Shown: positions 57,139-64,000 of the stretch, one piece after another
Layout: each line of letters begins with the position of its first letter
Position numbering within the stretch: position 1 is the stretch's first letter
Assembly: GCF_000313135.1 (NCBI RefSeq)
Contig: NW_004457538.1
Span: forward strand, 522,124 to 586,123
Length of the DNA: 64,000 nt
From: Acanthamoeba castellanii str. Neff
Lineage: Eukaryota; Discosea; Longamoebia; Acanthamoebidae
Reading direction: 5' to 3'
Position numbers and translations under genes: made by a program
The notes under the pieces: model-generated
Databases searched by the model: none
The model's input: only the letters and a program-made list of their open reading frames with translations
Told to the model about the DNA's origin: nothing

Positions 57139-57186
57139 GCATGCCCGCCATTGGCGCATCGGCACACGCATGCCCGCCATTGGCGC
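57139..57186. promoter_or_regulatory. 19-bp direct repeat with CCAAT-type motifs
   Basis: GCATGCCCGCCATTGGCGC occurs at 57139-57157 and 57168-57186, each containing ATTGG (reverse CCAAT). It lies in the divergent promoter region between the 75-residue gene and the lyase gene. Confidence 0.7.
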
Positions 57187-57320
57187 CTCGGCACCCGATC
57201 GGGAGCACAACAACAACAAGACAACAGAACACACAACCCGAACACACAACCCGAACGAACATTCTGCATCCCGCCCTCGGCACCGAACAAGCGCCCCAGC
57301 ACACTACCAACATCATCGTC

Positions 57321-60300
57321 ATGGGTCGTAAGGGTACAAGGCTGCTCCTGGTTCTGCTGGCGGTGGTGGCCGTCTCTGTGAGCTGCGTGGCCGCTTCGGC
57401 CGACACGCAGACGGTAGACGCACGCCTCACTGCCAACTTTGTCACCGGCTACTCCATCACCCAGTACTCCACACCTCCCATAGATAGCGCTATATATATA
57501 TATTATATATATCTATTGATTAAATTGTTTTCTATTGTCCGCTGTAGGGCGAGAACGTACTTGAACAGCATCCAAGCTGATGGGACCTGGTCTGGTACGT
57601 TGTTTTGCCTCGCCCACCACTGGTCGCGTGTCTCTCTACTCAAACTACACATCTTGTAGACGTCGACTACACGGCCGGATGCAGCGCCGACCCATCGAGC
57701 TGGCCTGCCCTGGTTCACCTGACCCGCGTTCTCAGTACCGAAGCGCTGGCTCCATTTATTTATTTTGTTTATTTTTTATTTTTTATTTACATATTGCTAA
57801 CCCTCACTTTGTGGTGCATTTTTTGTAATATTAAAATTCAGAGATAACGCAGGCGTGGTATGCGGTCCCGGCTCTGCGCTCCAACGCGACGGTGCTCGGC
57901 GGGATCATGCTCGGGCTCGACTATTGGCTCGACAACGACTACGCCAACGAGTTCTGCACCAACCGCAAGAACACCACCGCCTGCCCCTGCTCCACCCCTG
58001 GTACCCAGTCTGGTGTCCCCCACCACTCGTGCGTGCGTGCGGTGCGTGCGGTGTGTGCGGTTAGTGCGGTGTGTGCGGTTAGTGCGTGTGCTTACAATGA
58101 GTGCAGGGCTGTGGAACACGAACTGGTGGGCGAACATGATTGGCGTGCAGCTCCAACTGGGACCAACGTGCCTGCTGCTGCGCTCGGCGAGCTCGTCGGT
58201 CTTCACGGCCGAGCACAAGTCGCACTGCGCCAAGATCCTGGGTCGCGCCAACTGGACCGGCTTCACGGGCGCCAACACGCTGTGGCTCGCCCAGGGAGCC
58301 GTCTACGCGGGTCTTCTCACGCAGAACGACACCGCAGTCGCCGCAGCCTTCGCGGCCAGCAACAACGAGCTGTACTACTCGTCTGGTTCCGATGTACGTT
58401 TTGTTGTATTGCGTGTGTCGTGTGTGTTGCGTGTGTTGCGTGTGCTGCGTGTGCTGCGTGTGTCGTGTGTGTCGCGTCGTACGTTTCCTGTAAATGGCTG
58501 ACCGCACGACCTCTAGGACGGTATCAAGCCGGACGGCAGCTTTCTGCAGCACAGGGGCCTCCTCTACACCGGCGGCTATGGGTTCGTATGATTTATTCTT
58601 TTCTACGACTTATTACTTTTAAATTTATCATTAAAATGCTATTATGGAAATTAATAGAGTTATTTATTTAAATTCAAATTTATTTATATATTCTGTGGCG
58701 TGTTGCAACATAGTGACTCGTTCATGGCGACGTACGTCGACATGTTCGTGTCGGCCGTGGGTACCGCGTTCGCCTCCACCGCCGCGCAGCGCGAGGTGTT
58801 CGCCAGGTTCGTGCTCGACGGACTGCAGTGGATGATGGTCTACTCGCCCGGCAAGAACATCTACGACCCGTCGGTGGTGGGCCGGGCCATCTCCCGCAAG
58901 GTCGGCCTCGTCGCCTCCCTCGACACCAACTCGCTCACCAACCTCACCGCCGGCTGGTACGCATCGCACACGCCCGACCGCACACACCGCACACCGCACA
59001 TGCGCGACCGCACGCACCGCACACCGCACACACGCGATTAATTGAGTGAACAGGTCGCGCCAGAAGGAGTTCGAGGCGTTCGTGGAGGTGGTCACGTCGA
59101 ACAACGGGTCGCGGCTGGTGGGCAACCGCATGTACTGGGCCTCTGACTACATGGTCCACCGCCGCGCCCACTACGTCGTCAGCGTCAAGGGCTTCTCCAC
59201 CCGCATCGCCAACTCCGAATGCGTCAATTCAGAAAATTTACTCGTACGTGTGTGCGGCGGGTGTGTGCGGTGGGTGTGTGCGGTGTGTGCGTGTGCGGTC
59301 CGTGCTCACAAGTGAAGGACAGGGACTGCATTTGAGCGACGGCGCGATGTACGTGCACCAGTCGGGCAACGAGTACGGCCGCGTCAACGACACGGCCGAC
59401 CGGTCCGTGTTCCCCCTGTGGGACTGGAACCACGTGCCCGGCATCACCGTCGACTACGGCGTCGGCGCGCTGACCTGCGCCAGTCTCTACGCCAAGGGCC
59501 AGGCCGGCGGCTTCGTCGGCGGCGCGTCCGATGGCACCTACGGCGCCTTCGCCATGCGCTTCGTGTCGCCCTTCACCCGCAACCTCAGCTTCCAGAAGGC
59601 GTGGTTCATGTTCGACGACGAGGTCGTGGTGCTGGCGGCCAACATCACCTCGCTCGACCCGGCCGCCGCCGTGCACTCGGTGCTCGACGCCAAGGTGCTC
59701 AACGGCCCCGTGACGTCGAGCGTCGCCGGCGCACCGATCGCCGTCGGCAGCGGCACCTCCCAGCCCTGGTGGCTCCACCACGACTCGGTGGGCTACGTTT
59801 TCCCAGAGAACCGCGGCGTGGCCGCCGCCAATGGCTCTGTGACGCTGCATCTGGAGACGGCGAGCGCGTCGAGCGGGTCGTGGAGCACGATTGGTGAGGA
59901 CTCGGGCACGATCGCGCTCCCCACGTTCAACGCGTGGCTCACCCGGCAGAGCGCGCCGGTGGTCAACGACTCGCTGGCCTACGTGGTGGTGCCGGGCGTG
60001 TCGGCGGCGGCGTTCGACCCGGCCGCGACACTGGCGGCGGTCGAAGTGGTGGCCAACACGCCCCACGTCCAGGCCGTGTTCCACACCAAGCTGCGCCTGC
60101 TGGGCGCCGCGTTCTGGTCGACGACCGAGGCCGATCAGTCACTGCAGTCGCCGGGCCGGCGCGGGTGGCGCGTGCGTGTGGACCAGCCGTGCGTGGTGCT
60201 GGTTCAGGAGGTGGACGACGGAACGCGGCTCAAGGTCACCGTGTCAGACCCGACGCAGGCCTTGAGTGGTGTCAACGTCACGATCGACAGAGCGGTGGCG

Positions 60301-60465
60301 TGCGCGGCGTGCCTGATAGCGAGCGACCAGGCCAGCACGACCATGAGCTTCAGCCTCACGGCCGGCAGTGGTGCCTCAGCCTCGACTATTGTCACTTCCA
60401 CTGATGCCTCTGCCGCGTCCACACTAGGCACTCACTTGTCTGGCCTTGTCGCCCTTCTTCTGTAA
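57321..60465 (+). CDS. Secreted polysaccharide lyase family 8 enzyme
   Basis: A multi-exon gene of PL8 type (hyaluronate, chondroitin or xanthan lyase family). Start MGRKGTRLLLVLLAVVAVSV gives a signal peptide. The alpha/alpha-toroid domain contains LWNTNWWANMIGVQLQLG (catalytic Asn region) and IKPDGSFLQHRGLLYTGGYG with the His and Tyr of the catalytic set. The central beta domain has YMVHRRAHYVVSVKGFSTR, LHLSDGAMYVHQSGNEYG and a long supersandwich, with NHVPGITV. The C-terminus ends in Ser/Ala/Thr-rich sequence and a hydrophobic tail (THLSGLVALLL), so it may be GPI-anchored. The family cleaves uronic-acid polysaccharides by beta-elimination; the exact polymer cannot be told. It is mostly bacterial and fungal in known distribution. 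The last exon (about 59,318-60,465) is unusually long for this genome. Confidence 0.9.
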
Positions 60466-60506
60466 TTTTAAATGTGGGAACTGAAGCCCAACGAAGTTGG
60501 TTCTTC

Positions 60507-62844
60507 TTAGTCCTCCTCCTCACGGGTGTAATCATCCGGGCCACTGTAATCCTCTTCCGCGCAGTCCGGTTCTGCTTGCTGCTGTCTTCGTTGCCACGGA
60601 GGGACGTAGGCCTGGCTTGTCATTGACATCAGCGAGGCTTCTGCATTGTCCTGCTCCTCCACCCACCGGATCGATTGACCACTTCGCCCAAAGTCGCACA
60701 CCAGCACCTTGCAGTCCCACTGTTGTGTGTTGTGTGGTGTGTGGTGTTGTGTGTTGTGTGGTGTTGTGTGGTGTGTGGTGTGTGGTGTTGTGTGTCATGT
60801 GAGCACTCGAGAATGTGGGACGACCAGGTGAGAGGTGTGTGTTGGGCGAGGAGTGCGTACGGTGGTGGCGACAAGGTATCGGGCGGACACGGCCAGGGAG
60901 AGAATGCCCCTGACGCCCTCGGTGGCTTCACTGTGAAGGCTCGCCGCTCGCTCGCCCAGGGCGTCCAGCCCCCACAGCCGCACACCACTGCTCACCTTCC
61001 CCGTGTTCCCTGTACCACACGTCGTTCGTCAGCCCAACCTCACACGACACACGACACGACACACACGACACACACGACACACCACACACGACACACAGTA
61101 GCCGAGCCTCACCTGAAATGAGGGTTGTCACTTCGGGTCGAGTGGCGTAGTGCTTCGTTTGCATGGAGATGACCTCGTTGACGGGCCTCGAACGACTACC
61201 GACCACGTGACCGGTTTCACTTCGCTTGGCCAGTGTCTGGATACAGCTGCCCTGCGCGCGAGACCACACCCGCACGGTACCATCTATGAAGCGCGTAAGG
61301 CTCAGTCAGTCAGTGCGTGCGTGTCGTGCGCGTCGTGCGCGTCGTGCGCGTCGTGCGTGTCGTGCGTGTCGTGCGTGTCGTGCGATAAGAATGAGGTACC
61401 GTTGCTGCAGCTGACGATCCGCTCGTTCTCTGGACCGAATGCAAGAACTGCGTTGACGTCGCTCGTGTGCCCCACGAAGACATGCGCCGGCTGGCCCGTG
61501 CGCAAGTCCCAGTCGATCACCTTGCGATCGCCTGTGATGTGCGTTTTTTAGAATGAAAACAATTCAACAAGTAAAACAATAAAACAAAATAAAACAATAA
61601 AATAAATAAAAATAAATAAGGGTAATTTGTACAGGAGCCGGAGACGAGCAAGCCCGGGCGCATATGGAGGCTGGTGATCCAGTGGGTGTGGCCCGACAGC
61701 ATCTGGACCACCTGGCCGGTCTCCAGACACACGAGTGCGATGGACCCGTCGGCGTAGCCCACCGCAGCGGTCGTGTCATTGGCCTCGATCGCGTGCGCCA
61801 TGCAAGTGTTGCCCGAGGCCATGGTGTGTCCTGTAGAGTGCGCACACAGTTTGCGTTAACCACAACCGCGGGCCAGAGCAGAGATGCGAGATCAGAGCGC
61901 TACACGTACGCAGCGAATGCAGCAGCTGGCCCTTATCTGCGTCCCAGATCTATTGCAACTGCAGTTAGCACACCGCACACGACACACGCGACGTGCAACA
62001 CAACACGACACACACGACACACACGACACACACGACACACACGACACACGGTGTACCTTGACTGTGTGATCTCTTCCGGCAGAGAGGAGGATGGTGGCGG
62101 AGGAGGTGGTGTCGCTGTTGTGGGCCGCGAACGCCAGCACGCGCACGCTGTCGGTGTGGCCGGTGAGGGTGTGTAGGCACTCGAGCGTCTCGGCGTCCCA
62201 CACGCGCACCGTGTGGTCGTTGGACGCCGATGCGAGGAGGCGGCGGTCGGGCGACATCTTGAGCGCACGCACAGCGTCGCGGTGCGCCTTGTGCAGGGGC
62301 TGTGCGGCGGTCCGCTCGCGCAGCTGTGGCTCATCGATGCAATCAGTGTCTTGGCCTTCGCTGCCAGGCAGGTCCACCAGCTCCAGCGTGGTGGCCATGG
62401 TTCTGCTCCACAACAAAATCATCAGTGCCGCTACACAAATTACAATTGGAAATTGATTGAGGCGCACCCTAAGATGAGGCGATGGCGAGGCTCGTCGAGG
62501 AGGGAGCAGGGGACAGCATGACCCAAGGGCAGCTGCACCACGGTGAGCTTGCAGGTGCCCCGGAGCCAGTTGGCCTCGACCCTTGCCAGCTCGGCCCATG
62601 CGCGCTTCAAGGGGGCGGCTTGCGTGAGATTTGGGGAAATTGGTTGATGGTCCCGAAGCCAAGTGGTGGCGATGGACGAAGAGGCGAAAAAGGGACTCCA
62701 CAGCATATCATCTTCGCTGATGGTTCGCCATCGTGTGCAGACCAGCGCCAATTGGGCTAACTCTGCGGGGCGATCGAGAAATGCGAAGATGTGAACCCAG
62801 ATTTCTGAGGGGAGGGAAGCCGATGTGATTGATTCTAGGTTCAT
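60507..62844 (-). CDS. F-box/WD40-repeat protein
   Basis: A multi-exon gene. The start MNLESITSASLPSEIWVHIF opens an F-box (LPSEIWVHIFAFLDRPAELA, VCTRWRTISEDDMLW). WD40 repeats follow: AVRALKMSPDRRLLASASND with HTVRVWDAETLECLHTLTGH, ILLSAGRDHTVK, GHTHWITSLHMRPGLLVSGS, VIDWDLRTGQPAHVFVGHTS and CSNG joined to DGTVRVWSRAQGSCIQTL. The C-terminus is acidic (DCAEEDYSGPDDYTREEED). It is expected to be the substrate-recognition subunit of an SCF ubiquitin ligase. An in-frame Met at 62946 would add about 34 residues. Introns near 60,720-60,800, 61,315-61,385 and 61,980-62,050 are CGTGT/ACACG simple repeats. Confidence 0.9.
60718..60800. repeat. TGTTGTGTGG-type simple repeat in an intron
   Basis: Irregular TGTGTTG/TGTGG units in the last intron of the F-box/WD40 gene. 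Confidence 0.75.
61316..61383. repeat. (GTCGTGCGC)n-type repeat in an intron
   Basis: GTCGTGCGC units turning to GTCGTGCGT. Confidence 0.8.
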
Positions 62845-63092
62845 TGTAATGAGACTAAGAAAGATTGACTCCAAAGCATGAGGTTCCTCTTCGCAGAAGA
62901 CAACAAAGTTGAGAAATCCCCAGCAATCCTGGCTTCGGTGGAACACAAACCGGCCTTATCACCACATACAACCCACTCGATGATAAGCTACGGATCACTC
63001 GGTGCTCAGTAGTGGTATGGTGGGCGACGTCACTGCCCATCACTCCTCCTCATCTGAGCTGGGTGAACGACTAAGCAGCTAAACGTTGTGAG
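62845..63092. promoter_or_regulatory. Divergent region between F-box/WD40 and Rho genes
   Basis: Holds both promoters. No TATA box seen; no separate gene. Confidence 0.35.
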
Positions 63093-63112
63093 GAGTGCTT
63101 TAGCCGAAGGAC
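63093..63112 (+). promoter_or_regulatory. 20-bp element upstream of the Rho-like gene, first copy
   Basis: GAGTGCTTTAGCCGAAGGAC recurs exactly at 63953-63972; both copies are followed within about 20 bases by ATTCGCCGCAC. This copy lies 73 bases before the ATG. Confidence 0.75.
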
Positions 63113-63184
63113 TGCCATTCGCCGCACCACGTTCTGTTGTCGTTTTTATTGGTGTTTTACTTCTTTATTATATTTTTAACCAAC

Positions 63185-63585
63185 ATGTCGAAGAGAGAGC
63201 GCAGGACGCACGCACTCAAGTGTGTGGTGGTGGGTGACGGTGCCGTGGGCAAGACGTCCCTCATTACCACCTACGCCACCAACCGCTTCCCCGACAATCA
63301 GTACGTCTCGGGGGGGTTTGACCCCACCCCCTCCGTCAAGACCGTGTTCGGCAACAAGACCATCGACCTCGCGCTGTGGGACACCGCCGGCCAGGACGAC
63401 TACGACCGGCTGCGGCCGCTGGACCTACCCCGAGACCGACGTCTTCCTCATCTGCTTCTCCGTCACCTCGCCCACGTCCTACGCCAATGTGCGCACCAAG
63501 TGGCACCCCGGAGCTCACCCACCACTGCCCAACGTGCCCACGCTGCTGGTCGGCACCAAGACCGATCTACGGCGCGACGAAGACC

Positions 63586-63617
<32 letters not shown>

Positions 63618-63826
63618 CGGACAACGCAGCTGCACATAAGGGCGGAGCAGGGCGAGCAACTGGCCAAGATATCGGGGCCTTCATGTACGCGGAGTGTGCA
63701 GCCAAGACCCAGGAGGGCCTGCAGAACCTGTTCCACGAGGCCATCCGAGTGGCGCTCAACCCGGCCTGCAACAACGGCAAGACCGGCTTGGGCAACAAAG
63801 AAACGAAGACGTGTTCTCTCTTCTGA
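63185..63826 (+). CDS. Rho-family GTPase with compensating frameshifts
   Basis: No intron is seen. The reading frame gives [40 protein letters not shown] and [18 protein letters not shown], all Rho/Rac-like. After RLRPL an extra G (about 63,433) shifts the frame, and [20 protein letters not shown] plus [20 protein letters not shown] continue in +1. A missing base near 63,676 restores the first frame for [20 protein letters not shown] and the CaaX end CSLF. An additional local +1/-1 pair lies near 63,510-63,528. The whole Rho protein is thus present but split between two frames, either a young pseudogene or sequence errors. An Asp tract sits in the Rho insert region. As written, no full-length GTPase is encoded in one frame. 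Confidence 0.75.
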
Positions 63827-63952
63827 TAATGACTCCCTACACCTTGTACAAACCTACATTTAGGCTTCATGTAATCAAAAACACCGACGTGCACCCGCCA
63901 ACACTCTCACGCGCACCGCCAAAAGCGCGGGTTCTTGTTGGCTGACTGCAAA

Positions 63953-63972
63953 GAGTGCTTTAGCCGAAGGAC
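63953..63972 (+). promoter_or_regulatory. 20-bp element, second copy at the right edge
   Basis: Exact copy of 63093-63112, followed by ATTCGCCGCAC. It probably belongs to the promoter of a gene that starts beyond the window. Confidence 0.65.
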
Positions 63973-64000
63973 CAACGGGCAAATTCGCCGCACTCCTTTC

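Overview
The window is nuclear DNA from an intron-rich, GC-rich protist. An amoebozoan close to Acanthamoeba is the best inference. The evidence is dense genes with many short GT-AG introns whose donors mostly read GTACGY or GTGCGY, eukaryote-specific families (TM9SF, Rab2, Arf, Rho, F-box/WD40, UFD1), an intron-containing tRNA-Tyr, and short intergenic gaps. There are no operons, Shine-Dalgarno sites, phage genes or CRISPR arrays. Exon ends were placed by reading splice sites and phase by eye, so spans given for multi-exon genes run from start to stop codon and include introns.

Layout. 1-6764 (-): a very large unknown multi-exon gene cut by the left edge. 6813-7475 (-): sigma-like glutathione S-transferase. 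7707-9768 (-): RCC1-repeat protein, divergent by 233 bp from 10002-14590 (+), a 15-exon gene fusing a malate-synthase-like enzyme to an allantoicase. 14.67-15.71 kb: tRNA-Glu, Phe, Arg and Tyr. 15924-16791 (-): secreted, GPI-anchored-type protein. 17.18-17.28 kb: second tRNA-Tyr. 17538-20156 (-): TM9SF nonaspanin, divergent from a CBS-domain protein at 20841-22287 (+). 22.4-24.3 kb: tRNA-Tyr and tRNA-Phe in a CpG-free island that also holds a zinc-binding transposase-like remnant. 24.4-25.3 kb: broken CDC123/D123-like sequence. 25.4-28.25 kb: a tandem duplication of a small unknown gene, the first copy frameshifted. 29.3 kb: second tRNA-Arg. 29573-31103 (-): Asp-box propeller membrane protein, divergent from an Arf-family GTPase. 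32601-35951 (-): class 3 lipase. 36644-38031 (-): Rab2, divergent from a zinc alcohol dehydrogenase with a mitochondrial-type leader. 41143-50499 (+): one giant gene with RanBP2 zinc finger, F-box, propeller-like region, long helical region and acidic tail. 50.99-53.0 kb (+): membrane-anchored EEP-fold hydrolase. 53129-56242 (+): UEV-UFD1-TRAF zinc finger fusion. 56492-56937 (-): 75-residue protein. 57321-60465 (+): secreted polysaccharide lyase family 8. 60507-62844 (-): F-box/WD40 protein. 63185-63826 (+): Rho-like GTPase with compensated frameshifts.

Most genes are independent. The clearest functional story is the malate synthase-allantoicase fusion: allantoicase feeds the route from purine-derived allantoate to glyoxylate, and glyoxylate is the substrate of malate synthase. 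A ubiquitin theme also recurs (two F-box proteins and the UEV-UFD1 fusion). The strongest non-genic signal is a set of blocks 300-750 bp long with no CpG at all, mostly beside tRNA genes, in an otherwise CpG-rich genome.
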